A stretch of DNA of 64,000 nucleotides, taken from positions 10,884,442 through 10,948,441 of the forward strand of contig JACDQD010000008.1 of NCBI GenBank assembly GCA_019843655.1, in the 5' to 3' direction. Within the stretch, counting starts at the first letter, position 1. The number at the start of each line of letters is the position of its first letter. The position numbers and the translations under genes are program-made. Shown here in pieces: positions 22,854 through 36,449 of this stretch. Source of the DNA: Lethocerus indicus (taxonomy: Eukaryota > Arthropoda > Insecta > Hemiptera > Belostomatidae). Under the pieces are notes generated by a model. It made no database searches, was not told the DNA's origin, and was given only the letters and a program-made list of their open reading frames with translations.

Positions 22854-25647
22854 GAGTCCACTGTGAAATTTAATTAAAATAATTTTTCAGCTAATTTTTT
22901 CAATCATTAATATGTTGAGATAAAGTTAGTTAGCTAGAGCCGCGGTGCACGTGTACCCAACGAACTTTGGTTGAACATGTTGATAACATGAATCGGTCAT
23001 CTGCAAATTTTTGTTTACTCCCGGTGGGTCTCAAAAACTCCAGAAGGCACAGTACAATTTAATCTACTACATATACGGAACACTGCGTTACTTAGTAGAA
23101 ACACGGGAACAATTATGAAACCCCGTTTAGTGTCTTCGTAATCATACTACTGTCGGAACAATAAAAAGTGAAGTATAATTAAACCCCCAGGGTGGAAATT
23201 ATGCAAATTTTATCCCCGGCCGTACGAACGCCCCTAATGAAAGAACTGGAAATAATTGCGACCCCATCCACTTAATTTACAAGTCTATTTACACATTAAA
23301 TTTACAGGTTCTGCAACTGACTGGATCAGCCTGACAAGCCCGGAATCGATTTAAGCGCTCGGCTAATTTTGATTGAATTAATTGTAGTTTGAAAAAAAAA
23401 CAAAATCATGAGCGAATAATTGGATCCATTAAACTCCGGATTAAATTTCGAATTAAAGAATTAATTATACACACAGAGAATAAATTATATGAAACTGAGT
23501 TCTGGACAATTTTAACCTTACCGGTTATGAATGAAATGAAATTTCATTTCCTGTAAAAATAAATTTTACTATCATTATATTTTATAACGGATAGCTTCTA
23601 CTGAATGCAAAAAGAAATAATTCACTCCACAGAATATATTTTAGGTGCCCGCTTACATTACACGAATGCTTGTACAAAATATTTTCACGAGATTGCTGGC
23701 TTTTGAACGTTATTTGGAAGTAAACATGAAAATCAGAATATTTTGATTAAATTTCACAGTCACTCGTACGCCAATAAAGCTGCAAATATTTTACCTTGGG
23801 ACCGAAGGCATTTCGAATATTGTTTAGAGAAATAGTAAAAGAAATTTGAGAAATAAGAACTTCCAATCGCGTCATAAAATGCGTGGTTATTTAGTGACTA
23901 ATATATTCTGTATACAGGAACTATTTGTTAGTATACAGTGGTTCGGTTACAGCTGGTATCCATCGACAGAAGCACATTTTTGTATATAAACACGAGATCT
24001 CGTTTACCTGTGGTTTTAAGAAAAGCTTCCTTTTCCCTGATCGAACTGATCCGGTTTAAATATTGATGAAGGTGAGCTCAGCAGTAAATTTAATTGTTGT
24101 ATACAATTGGGAACTAGTATTAAGACTGGGGTTTATGAGTTGTCGATTAATCGAATGAAATTTTCAATTGAAGGAAAATTAACCAGGGCCTATTTAACCA
24201 CTAAGCTACAACGCTTATTGACTGCTTCCCAATCCTGGCTAACTTCGTAATCCCCCTTCAATTGCCCCCATTCCCGGAATCTGCTCTCATTATGTAAGGG
24301 CATCTTAACAGTATTGAGAGTTGAGGTTTCCCTTAGTACATTCGAAACTAAGGCCTCGGTTTTACCATCTGTTGCCTCGGGGTAAGGACGTGGAATTTTT
24401 TATTTTTATTTGTATCTCTCGCTGAAAGCTGTTGTTCCGGGCCCCGGTTCTATTACTATTGGAAAAAGATAACGGGCACTCCTTCCTTTTTTCGCCGGGA
24501 TTGGGCAATATAAATCAAATAGGTATAATTGAATTGCTCCTTTCTTTTAGATTTAATGCGTTTTCATCGTCTCATATTTTTCAATGTAATTCCATCAAAC
24601 CAAAATAAAATAATGTCTTCGGGACACTATCAGTTCAGCCAGATATAAATTGAGAATAACAGAGAATTATAAGAAGAAACTAAAGCCGATTATGATCTAC
24701 TTTGCCAATAAAATTCCATCGGCGATGTACCTTTTAAAAAATTGAGGCGGTACCTCAATGGTTTTTTTAGGCATTATGCGATCAACGGTCTTGACGCTAC
24801 TGAACTAAAGGAATACAAAAACCGAATAAAAATAGAAAGGTGTTATAAAAAACACGAAGGTCTTGATTTTAAATGAGTGCCTTTCATAGTTTTTTCTGCA
24901 GTAACGAACGCGATATTTCCCTCGGATTCGTCGATGATTAAAGACAGGAACTCCAGAATGCTCATTTCAATTCAGTTCGGTAGTTCCAACTCCCACTAGT
25001 AGAATTTCTTAGCATCTAAAGTGTAGTTATAAGCCAGCCACTCTCAAATAGAAGTGGAGGGATACTCAATTAGAATGTGAGTCGTTTCCGAATAGAGGAG
25101 TAATTGAAGAGGAATTCCGAGGTGACTGCCGATTGGGGTCCCAAATGTCGATCCGGATTAGAATCCTGGAACACTAATTTCCTTCAAATGCAAATTTCAA
25201 CGCATATCTTAGACCCAACACCTTGTCAATCCTGTTTTGACAGTATTAATGTTGTACTCCTAACATATTCGCATTATTAATTTGCATTTGTTGTTTGAAA
25301 ATATCTATATTTTTACAATCAGCGCGGCCAAAATAGTGTCATATTAATTCTACTTAGCGGACTAAAATTAAAACATTACTTTAGACTGTAGGGGGATGGT
25401 GTAACTGAAATTTGAGAGATTATTAAGAGATTTTATGTTAAGATTACGCTTAATAACATTATTAAAAGTAACAAGCGATTCAGAAAAAATCGTAGTAAAG
25501 GGATCTAAAATGAACAAATAAAGTTTGAAAATAAATTGATAGATTCTGTATATAATACCTATTATCAGAGTTTTTCTCTGGGCCAAACATACCATTAGCA
25601 AGAAACGAATTGCATGAAAAATGAATGGGAGTAGATGGGATGTTTAC

Positions 25648-25852
25648 CTTTGGTTTCCCTGGTCTTCTTCGATATTTCCCAGAGGATGCAGGAATAGGCG
25701 AAGCAGATGACGAACAGTGGAAGGAAATACATGGCGAAAACGCAGAAGAGGTTGTACGCCGTCTCTTGGGCCTGCGTCCTGAAGAAGCCGAAGCTCACGC
25801 ACTGCCAGAAATTCGGGTACTGGGGGTGTTGGAGCACGTGGAAAACTACGCT
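25648..25852 (-). CDS. Neuropeptide GPCR exon: ECL2 and TM5 (AKH/ACP receptor type)
   Basis: A 205-nt minus-strand exon between acceptor TCTGTTCGCAG (before 25852) and donor GTAAAC (25647-25642). It encodes 68 complete codons plus one base. It starts [20 protein letters not shown], the ECL2 with the Cys that normally forms the disulphide to TM3. TM5 follows ([20 protein letters not shown], with the conserved Pro), then the ICL3 start [31 protein letters not shown] is typical of AKH/ACP receptors. The phase 1 donor matches the acceptor phase at 18226 exactly. The overlapping plus-strand ORF at 25625-26059 is its antisense shadow. The upstream exon with TM1-TM4 must join in phase 0 before Ser and was not found in the window. 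Confidence 0.94.
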
Positions 25853-28800
25853 CTGCGAACAGACAAAGGGAATATAGAATTAATACTTATTATACTAATG
25901 CAAAAAAGTAGATTGTCTCAGCAACTAAATTGTTTGGCTTTTGCACGAAGTAGTGGGTCGGGGTTTATTTTCGAAAATATCCCATATTTCAGTTCACTAA
26001 TTAGACCAAAGGAATGTATGGATCAATTTGATAATACCAAATATCCTGCAATGAGGTGATCATTTGATCGGAGTCTCGTATAAAATAAATAATAAGTTAA
26101 ATTTCTTACACTTTAACGTCCTGTTCACATAACTCACAACAGGTAACATAGTTTTAATGTTCGACAATATAAAATAAAATTAATGCAATTAGAGTGCCGT
26201 TGTAATTCAGGCCAAGTAAATTCATGTTTGTTCCTAATATCCCTATAATTTATCTTTTTATATAAATTAGATCTGTTTTATATACTGAAAATTGTCAATT
26301 TCGATAACAAGCGAGCATACAGAGTTTCTGCGAGTCCTCTAAATTCATCCCGAATATATTCCGAAAGGTCGTTCGGCTGATGTAGTATGCTATCATCGGG
26401 TTCGAAAAAGGCTTTCACGGCCCCATCTATTGGACGGGTCATGGAACTGAGTTGGGGTTTACACGGTTGGTAATTTTGCCGTGTCCGCCCGGGGCAGATT
26501 CTGCTGGTCTATTTTTTTCTTTTGCACGGGAGTTTATCCAATCGAAAATCTAAACAGGGACAAACTCTATTCCTCCCAAGAGTAGAAAAGGCAGTTTGCC
26601 CAACGCTCCCGACACAATGGGCCACTTCGACTCTGGCACGCTATTACTCCAGAAATCCCTTGGGGAGGGAAACAGGATAAGCATCCCAGTTGCCAGCTTC
26701 ACAAAAACAAGGATTATATATGAAACATTATATAATATTTATTTTATGGAACTAACACTAGGGTTATTTTCTCACCATATCAATTTGTTAATATCTCTGG
26801 TTAATTGGTTTATTATCTTAAATATATGAAATACCTAATTGCTTTCCTGAAATAAAATTGGTCTCTGGCTTGGTTTTGTTTTTAAGGTAAACATTATCTC
26901 AATGTTGTGCAGAGATATAAATATTATTTCCCGAATTAAAATATAGCAACCGAGGTTTCTAGGAAGCCTAGAAACAGTTTCAAAAATTAACGGAATAAAA
27001 TAATAAATTTTCTATGTAATGTAATTTCCACAATTCGTGAATTATACGGAGCAAAATAGAGGTTATTTCAACTCAGTTGGAAAACAATAATAACAAGTAA
27101 TAAGAAATGTTTCATAATGAAGGTATCTAGACGTATGCCCAGTAATACTCCAAGTATATCGCATGATCGAATAATGTAACAGTTATTAACTATTAATGTG
27201 GGACTTTATTTAGATGGAAATTCTTCGAGCGGGGCTACGAAAGTTCCACGATTAGGCGCTTAGAACACGGTGGAAAACTTGTTCTCCATTGGAAAACTGG
27301 AGCTGGAGGGAGGAATAGTTTTCCGTCCTCGGTTTATCGGAAGATATTGTTTCGGAGAGGAAGGAGAGTCGGGGTCCAAGAGTTATGTGACCGGGTACGG
27401 GCTTTGGAAAGCGATACTGTCGAGTATTCTTATTCGGAGCGGGTACCTGACGCATTTGTTTCGCCGAGGGAAACACCCGGTTATTTATTTTTCTCTCTCA
27501 GCCCGGCTCACTTTTATTTAGCGCGCTTTCGGTTTTCGAGACGGGGTAGAAATTCGACTATTGCCCGCATATATAATTCCCCAACTAGTATTTTCAACGA
27601 AAAATAGATAAAAAATGTGCGCTTTTTGAATTTATGGGGCCATTACTTTCCAATTTTAGATATTGTTTTCAGGTTCGAATATTCTCTTCATAACCATTTA
27701 TCTAAAAATTCATTTAGTAGTAAATATAGGGTATTTAGTACTACATTTAGTAATTCTTCCTGGGATTTCTCGTTAAGAACAAGGAAACGTTATGGGCCCA
27801 GGGTTCTTCTCTACGAGGTTCTTCTCTGCGAATCATCGTCATGATTGAACTAAAAGGAAAATTGTGCCTATTTTACGTAATTTAAGAACACTCTGTAGAA
27901 GAACTCGTCGGGCGAAATAATACGGCTGTGATATTGACCGCGTATAAAACGAAACCGCTGTAAACTTTGGCAGGAGCGGCGACCCACTCCAACACAACTA
28001 TCTAATTTAATTACGGGCTTCTAAATCTGGAGTTTAATTTTGGCCAGGTTATTGGATACGTTTGTTGCAGCCGTTGTTCGGTCGGCCCTCTGTTTCCCCC
28101 CCATTTTTTTGCTGTAAGCAGCGCGGTCCCTCTGAACTCGATGAAAGCGGTGCAGTTTTTTGGGCGCCCTTTCAGCGGGCCCAATTCAAAACCGCGAATC
28201 GGCAACCCAATCAGAATCATCCTCAATGGCGTGACTGAAACGGGATTGTCAGAATTATCTTCGATAGCTCACAATCGAATACGGTACCTGCGTTGGTCAC
28301 TATTAACCTCTGCCATTGACGGAAGAATACCGGATACCAGAGTGAACTCTTTTTTTCTTTATACCAAAAATACAATTTTTACAATTATATTCGATGACAG
28401 AGCGATGAGATGACACTAGATGCTTTTGTCGGAGAACCCACTCATTGATGGTGGACACCTTACTAGATAGTGAGGTCATTGTGGCCGTTTCCTCTTAAGG
28501 CGGCGCTCGGGATTTTCAGGAAGGAGAGCTGTCGAATCAAAGGATTGGAGTGCAGGATATTTTCTGAATGGAAGGATTTTATATCGGGAAACTGCAAATT
28601 CATGAACGATACGGACTTTCAACTCGGAATGGATCGTGCGGTCAGAAAAACAAGGTTGGAACGTTTGTTGGTTGGATGGAACAATTTTTTCGAAGGAATA
28701 TAGATAGAATGATTGAATTTCGTAGTAGTTAGACGGCTTAGTGGCTTGCACAGCTACATTTTAAAACACTGTTATCAATTAATAATTCGTTTGTTTGTGA

Positions 28801-31800
28801 TAGTTGTGACCTATAATCGATGGGTCTTAGTCTTCAGTCTAAGTTATTGTCTACCGCTAAGCTATTGTCTGGTCGTCGAATACTTCCAATGTCCTAACAT
28901 TGACGAATGGTCAATGGGAGTGTCTCTGGCTCGCGTCAGGAAGACAAATGAATTGGTGCGACGAAATTCCCGAAATTCTTCCCCTTCGGACCGATCATGC
29001 GCCTCTACCCGAGCGGATAATCGATGTCGTGTTTTCCAGAATTACTTGGCAGTCTCCCTACGCAGGACATCAGGGAAACAAGGAAAAGTATTCCTAACGT
29101 AGATTCGCGAGGGGGAACCAACGGCATGATGGGCCCACGATGAAGAGGAAATAAATTAGTTCAGATTAAATATCAGATTAATAATATTCAGATTAAATTA
29201 GTCCTTAGTTTTACAAACCAATCGCCATGCAGTTGGAGAGTAAAACTGTGACTGATGCCAAACGATGGGACAATGAACAAAACGCGATAAGAAAACTGTT
29301 GCTGCTGGAATAATATTCGCTCAGGAATTCACTTTTGACCGTTCATTATTATTTTTTTAGTTCATTCTCTCGTCTGCTATAGGGGTCATAGTGTACACCT
29401 TACTGGCATGAATTTTCGACAATTTCGAAATTGCGTCTGCAATTTGGAGCCCAAACGAGAAAGAGAATACTCGGCAATTCAGTTTCTATCGAGTAAACAC
29501 AATAAGCAATTACACGGAATTCCGCTCTGGACCGAGATAATGTACCGAAATTATATCCAATACTGTACCCGTTTTTAATTACGTTTTCGGTGCTGCTTTA
29601 ATTAAGAAAGATAAGTTCCGGTCAATTGTACCATTTCGTGAAAATTAAACGCGATTAGTGCTTTTCTACAGGAGCTTTCGCTTCGAGCTTAATTACCAAG
29701 AAATAATAATGCAGAGACAATTATTGAATGTAGACTATGTTGGAACCTGCAATTAAAATTTTGCTACACACGTATTAAACATTTTTATTGTTTATTATTA
29801 ACCAGTGAACCGCAAGATTGGCAAAAGTTTTGTAATCAAAGATATGGAAATTTGCAATTTGTAACTGTATCAATAAAATTTATTTGAAAATCTTAGTATT
29901 ATTATTAGTGATAGTTACAAACTCGTGACAACATTAGCAGGAATGAATTGTTAATTACATATAGGGTTTGAAGTTCTTAAGACCCGGTAGCCAATATCGT
30001 TGTGGTATGGATTGATCGAAAAATAAGTGGCACGAAACTGTTTTTTGAAAATCCACAGTGAGAATATTCTGACAATATCTATCGTGGTCAATCTAATTAT
30101 TTTCATTCAAGTCCGACAACACGAGCGCACGAAAATAACCTTAAAAACTGTATCACCTTTTTGTACGCCGGTTAATTAAACGGCGGTAGAAAACGTCAGG
30201 AGCCGCCAAAGAATGAAGACATAAATTACGGATTCAATTAACGAAGCCGGCTCGCGCCTAATGAGCTACTATTTACCCCGTGCGACATGCAATCTCCGAA
30301 AATTATACGTGGCCGAGAGACAGGCCAACAGCAAACGGATATATAACAATGGGGCCGGTAATTGGTTTAGGCTCGCCATTTACCGATCGAACAGGCGATT
30401 TCACAGCACCAAATCCTTCCAGCCCTACGGCCCTGGGCATTTCAAACCCCGATCAGTCCACTCCCGCAAACCCCCATTTGATCCGCTCATAGGTCTACTG
30501 ATCACTGAACGCTATACACTAATACTGACAATCCTGACTTATTGACGTCTTATTCCGGTACGAATGAATAACTAATACAAATTCCCAATTTGCCAGACCA
30601 CTGAACATATTACATATAAATAACAACCTGTCTCGCCCATATTACATGATCTAACGTTTAGCCATGACAGTTCTGGACTTATAAGTGTCCAGTGTGCTAA
30701 CTTTGAACAGAAAATACACATAAAACGATACTGTCTTATTTTTCTATTTTATAGCAATCAATTAATTAAACGGCTTTAGTAAATTTGTACATATTAATTG
30801 GTATAACATTATTCATCAAATCGTGAAAATAAATTACTGAAAATTGTTTAAATTGATCACACATTCATTATGAATCCACCTGTATTTTCTAAGTTTTTAA
30901 GTTATAAAATTATTGTGAAATTTCACTCATAGAATGAAATTCCTTTCAGCCGAGTGATATATTCAAATGAAATTTGGTACTTACTATTTGCAATTTAAAA
31001 AACAAATATTCGATTGGTTCATTCGTTATCGTCGGACGCCCCTTCAGTCGAACAAGGAGCTGGGGGTTACTGATTCTTATAATTCCCCCATAAAATGAAT
31101 TTCTCACTAATTGCAGCCATTAATTATATATTGAATATTCTAACCAAAGTAAATATCCCCGGCGGTTATCGATTCGGCGTCGAAATGTGGATGGATCTTC
31201 TGGGGGAATTTAATAAGGCCACACGAACCGCAGAAGCATGGTGGGGAAGGTCGTGTTTATTGATCAATAAGATGGAACCGTTATCGGACGGAGATAAATC
31301 GGAACGATGCCGCGACCCATTACAATAAAGGCATTTAATTAGTGGAATTTATTGAAAGGCATTATACCGGGCTAAGAGATAATTTCAGTTCTTTTAATGC
31401 TCCCATGAATGGTTTTACGGGTTCTGCAAAGTGGGTTACTTTTAGTATGAGGAGGGTTAAATTCTACGGCGGTTGTATAAATCAGGCCGAAAGCGGTACT
31501 AACAACTCCACCAGTATATCTACTTTCACTTGTTATTAGCTTTTTAAATGTTAAACATTGTTTTTTAGTATTCCGGAAGGTTAATTTAATGCTGCCGTAT
31601 GTAGAGATTACGTACGGCTGTGCACAATGTATATCGCCGGGCAGTATGAGAGCAAAAGTTTCACTGTGTCAGCCAGAAGAGAGAATGTACTAAAAAAACT
31701 GTCCCCTCCATTTTGTTAGACCTATTTCGTAATTTCACCGCCATGAATATTGTCAAAACGGAGTCTCCTTTTTTCGGTGTAAAGTAAATATTCGTTTAGT

Positions 31801-34699
31801 ACCCTCGTCTGTTGTGATGAGTCGAAACGCGTTGTCGTGGAAAACGTGCGCGCTAATTATATGGGGACTTAACAGCGTTAGAATGGGAACTTAATTTCTG
31901 ATCTGGTAATCGCCGGGTTGGGGTTCGAGGGTTACCGACGAGGCGGGCCGGGACGTCTCCGTAATGGAATTTACACTAGTTAACGTGGGCCCTCCCCTGT
32001 GGGCGGCTGTCGACCCCGTAAAATCCCCGATGTGCGGGAATATCTGGGGCGCCACTAAAAGGCCCCGACGTGTATTAAACGCCCAAGTTTAGCGGCCCGA
32101 CCGCAACTCGCCTAACTTCGGGTGCGTTGGAGGTTTTTGTGCCCTCTTCCACCCCACTATCTCGACATTTACAGCGGTCGACCCGGTTGTCGGCTGTGTT
32201 TTGTCAACGATTAATTTATTGTTGCTAGTTCCCACTTTCGGCGATATTCCAAGTGAGGCAGTTAAGGTTTGTCGGGGTTTATTCGCGCGCCGTGTAAACA
32301 TATCTCGGCCTTTGACCGATTTCAAGTATCTCGCCATTACTACTATTATCATATTATGTTTTCTCTTCGCTCTAGCCGATTGAATCTTTCATTTTAGCGG
32401 ACGTCGATTTACCCGATCCACACACAAACACACACACGAAAAAGTGTTACTATTTCGCATTCTCCTGAGTGGTCTCAACACTTGGGATTAGCTTCGGTTA
32501 AAAATATGTTTTAATCAATATTCATTAGGCACATTTATTTCTCACCCATTAGTCAGTATTATAGGGGTGAATGTTTGAATAGTTAGTGTCCTAGTAAATG
32601 CTCCATGGTTCGGAGCACTTTATTGCTATTTGCAGTCTATCGAATGCCTCTCTATGTGCAATGCAAAAGTAAAATCAGCAAATGTGTAAGATTTATAATT
32701 TCTGTAAAGCGAATACCTTGCGGAACGAATAAGTTAATAAGAAATAAGCTTTTGCGGAAATTTCTCTTTTTAAGATGGGCGCGAAAGGAGAAGATAGTTA
32801 ATTAATGGAAAGGCTTGGAAATAAATTTCGGTATATAAACTGATACTCGACTGTTTATTCAGTTAACACTTTACCGTCGGTCGGCTAAAAATAACTCCTG
32901 AGCAAATATAGATAGGCCCGAGAGCTTAAGGCCTTAACGTAGGCGGAAGAAAGGGGGAGGGCATAAGTAGAAGAAGAAACGCGCTTTTCCTCTAATGGTT
33001 TTCAAATGAACTCCGGCACAAAACGTGGGGACGGCTTTATCAGGAGCGTCAATCGACAAACGGATCCGGTTTTTATCGTGCACCGGAATTTTCAACCCCA
33101 CAATTAAACATTTCTACGTCTATCTGAGCCTCCTTCGCTGATTATTATTATAAATGAGCTACAAGATTTATTTTTTACCAAGTTGAGAAATGTTCTCTCT
33201 TATTATGCATAAGATACTTTCGTCAACTACCTTTTCGGCTTTTAATTTAATACATTTCTCGATTCCTGGTATTAAACATCACAACTATTAAGAGAAACAC
33301 TTTTTTTCAATTATAAAGTTACAAACTGGTCGGTAGGTCCGTTTGCCAAACATAAAGAGAGGGATTCAAAAATGTGGGTCCTGTCAGATTTGATAGAATG
33401 ATTTATTTCGTACTGCTCAGTTTAGTCTTTTCCCCAACGCCGGTACCATTTCCTTTGAAAATACAGTCAGCCACTGACGCATGTCTGCCTGAATGAATAG
33501 TCCTTTCAGCGCTAACTACAGTACATCGTCACTCTGGACAAGAATGCGTTAATACCAAAAATGGCGTTCCTACCAATAAAGAAAAGAAATGTCTCTTGTA
33601 CCAGGTTTTATATTTATATTCAATGATACATTTTTTATTTTTAAGCGGTAAACATTAATTCATTCCTGCTTATAAAAATATAATTTATACTGTATTCAGC
33701 TATTATTTAGTGTTTAATAATGAAAATGAGTTTGCCACGTTGAAACGCGCTGTTAATAAATAATATATAAAAGTGGGTAAGGTGTGAATTCCTATTAAAA
33801 ATTTATTTGTTTTTTAAGATATAAATAATATAATTCAAAATTATATCCGCTAATTTGAGTTAATGAATTCGATATAAGTGGTAGCGTATTCAAATTCTGC
33901 AGACACCTCTGAATACTGAAAATTAGGGAAGGAAGATTCTCAAATGTTTTACACTGTTATACTAGTACAATTATTTAATCTGTAGCAAGTTTTAAACAAC
34001 CAAACCGTCGACGAAAGCGGTAACTGCTCTTTAATTAAACTAATTAAAGACGTCATAATATTTTTCTTATCATTGTACTCTAACCCTTTTCAATCGTATT
34101 TTCGTAGTGTAATGTATATGTGATTCTTAGCGATATTATGTTCGTGTCATATTCGTTCAAGAACGCGAAACAAATACTGGCAGAAGCGAAGTAGGTTAGA
34201 CCGGGGTGGGGACAGATTCGAGGGCATGTGTCTCAGGGAAACGTGACCGGCTGTAGTGGGGCTCTATGAAAGTTAATAAGTGAAATTAATCCGAAGGGCG
34301 AGACGGGGGTCGAACCGCCTGCTGGCCTCTCCCTCCTTTGGGGGGATTAATTTCGTGTTTCAATTAGAACCGAACACGGCTGGGACCGATTGAATATACC
34401 TCGGGTCAACGATTAGGGGATTATCGGTGGGCGTAGGGCGTTGTTATACCGGGGGAAGAAAAGGGGAGTGAATTTACGACGGTGGAGGACACAGAGAGGC
34501 TTGAATAGAAATTTACGACGGGTGACCCTCTCCCCCAAACCTCCACCGCACTGCGTTGAAGCGCGCCCTTAGTGATAAAACCGGTTCGGCCACACCGACA
34601 AATGTGGGATTTTCAAATTTATACCTATTCAGGTCAGAATTCCCAAGGCCTTCGATACTAAAAGGATACCCGACTGTAAAGAATCGACTTAATCCGAAA
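25853..34699. other. Non-coding stretch upstream of the TM5 exon, no gene seen
   Basis: Probably the next receptor intron or upstream DNA. AT-rich with GC-richer islets at about 27240-27560, 28060-28260, 30240-30500, 31900-32330 and 34170-34560. A (CA)-type run lies at 32419-32437. ORFs at 28713-29102 (plus, 129 codons), 30261-30545 and 32089-32352 show no family signature and several overlap on opposite strands. No tRNA or rRNA was recognised. Confidence 0.6.
32419..32437. repeat. Short (CA)n run
   Basis: CACACACAAACACACACAC-type run of about 19 bp, directly visible. Confidence 0.85.
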
Positions 34700-35054
34700 A
34701 TTTGGACTTCTAAAACGGAGATTAAAATTGAACTGAAGTAACAAACTGACAATATACAAAGCCATACTAAAACCGACATGGACATACGGTATAGAACAAT
34801 GGGGTTCCACCAAGACATCCAACATAGCTCGCATCCAGAGATTCCAGTCGAAAGTCCTTCATACCATCCTTAACGCTCCCTGGTATGTTTCTCACCGAAC
34901 AATCCACCGTGACCTCAACATACCGACAGTCGACGAAGTCGCAAAATACCGGTTCCTGAAGTTCCACTCCCGCCTTTCTCCTCATCCTAATCCACTCGTT
35001 CAGTCCCTCTCCTTCTTTACCCAACCATTATCCCCCACCCCCGCGTCGGCTTAA
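34700..35054 (+). pseudogene. Jockey-type LINE remnant, RT C-terminal segment (copy B)
   Basis: The frame is open from 34737 to a TAA at 35052-35054, about 105 codons. It contains LTIYKAILKPTWTYGIEQWG, STKTSNIARIQRFQSKVLHT, ILNAPWYVSHRTIHRDLNIP and TVDEVAKYRFLKFHSRLSPH. These are hallmark residues of the thumb/C-terminal part of Jockey-clade RT ORFs. A TGA just upstream (34734-34736) breaks the frame, though nucleotide similarity to copy A begins near 34700. The RT catalytic part is absent, consistent with 5' truncation. It may include the natural C-terminus of the element. The minus-strand ORFs at 34513-34818 and 34767-35024 are its shadows. Confidence 0.88.
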
Positions 35055-36056
35055 ACCCCTCTGGTCTAGAAATATTTGTACCTATAACTATATGTAGTTG
35101 ATTGTACAAAAATAAAAGGTATGAAAAAACTAATAGGAACCAGGAAAATGTCTGTTCTGCACTTGTGATATTAAAGTATACAAATTAAAATATAGTTTAG
35201 AATAAATCTTAAAACAGGTTGAAAATTAATGGACGAACACATCAATATCAAGTAAATGCATTCATAAAATTTTAGTGAGTTAGGTACGCCTATTTGGTAC
35301 AATAGTAAAAGTATCGGTAGTGATATTATTAATTTACCCAGGATAAAAATTATTTTCGAATAAGGGGAATGTCCTAATTAGCTTTATCGAACATCTCGAA
35401 TAGTTGTGCCGAATTTCGAGGAAAATGAATTAGGGGGATTTGAGGGCTAAAAAAGGGGAAAAAAGGAAACGACGGCAAGTAATAAAAGCTTTAATTTATT
35501 TGTCGCATTAATTATAATTGCACTTTTTGACAGTAAAAAATATTTCGCTCCCGAAAAGTCTTTACGAGTCTCGTATATTACAGTTGCCTTACAAATATCT
35601 TGTGCGTGACTGGAATTCCCGTTCGTAAAGTTAAATTACAACATCTTTTATTGGTTTAATTTTTGGCTACCGGCAGTTATAGTGGTTTCTGCCGGCGTTC
35701 GAAATAATATCCTCACCTCTTTATTATTTTCCCGACCATTTCTTGTCTCGGCTAGACAGGTTGCTGCCGTCCGTTGTTTTCGGAGTGAATTTCTTAACCG
35801 AACTGGATGACTTTCAGACGGCATTTCCTCGGACATGAGACATTGGCGTTTATCATCCATAATTGAAATGTAATATATTCTGGCTGCATAATATTCATTT
35901 TCAAACTCGTTTCTCTGAGTCATTTTTGATTTATTAAAAGTTAATTTGAATTATTCTAAATTTAAATCTTGCTCACGAAACCAGTCTTTAATTAATTCTT
36001 AGTCAAGTGGTCCATAAAACTGGAATAACTATAATAATATTATGGAAGATTTTTTT

Positions 36057-36449
36057 TTAGAAACGTTGCATTGTTGTGTATAGAGTGTTTCCTTGGTGCC
36101 GGGTTTTCAAGTCGGGTACTTTCGAAGCTAGAAGATCATTAACCCTTTGTGTTATCTCATAAGGGTAAGAGTGAAGAAAGCAGTCGGACCTCGGTTCAGG
36201 TCCCATTTGTCCAACCGGTGACAAATAGAGCGTGTACCTCGGCCACCAGCCGAGAAGCGCGCTTGTCGTTCCGAGATGATATATAAAGCTGCAAAGAAGC
36301 AGAATATTCGACTGAGTTCGACAGCATATTAGGCAATAAAAACTAGGAAAAGTAGGCGTATCCATTTCATGTTTCCCAACAGCAACAAGCGCAACTAAGG
36401 GTCTAATAACCTGGCAAAAGATACCAACGCTTCGAACATTTTCTGCCAA
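36057..36449 (-). other. Unrecognised 130-codon ORF
   Basis: A 393-nt open minus-strand frame with a hydrophobic centre (around residues 35-70) but no identifiable domain. No splice or expression evidence can be seen. Listed because of its length only. Confidence 0.12.

Larger units (their letters stand above)
18227..25647 (-). other. Receptor intron, 7,421 bp (phase 1)
   Basis: The intron runs from donor GTAAAC (25647-25642) to acceptor CTTTCAG (18233-18227). It contains a degenerate PLE ribozyme-region fragment 84 bp upstream of the acceptor (18310-18366) and a Jockey RT remnant in the opposite orientation (19060-19365). A 137-codon minus-strand ORF at 22440-22853 has no recognised motif. 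The rest is AT-rich non-coding DNA with GC-richer islets near 19600 and 20300-20800. Confidence 0.85.

Noticed and set aside
25625..26059. Plus-strand 144-codon ORF
   Set aside because: Antisense of the TM5 exon extended by chance into the intron.
34513..35024. Minus-strand ORFs of 101 and 85 codons
   Set aside because: Antisense shadows of the Jockey RT remnant on the plus strand.
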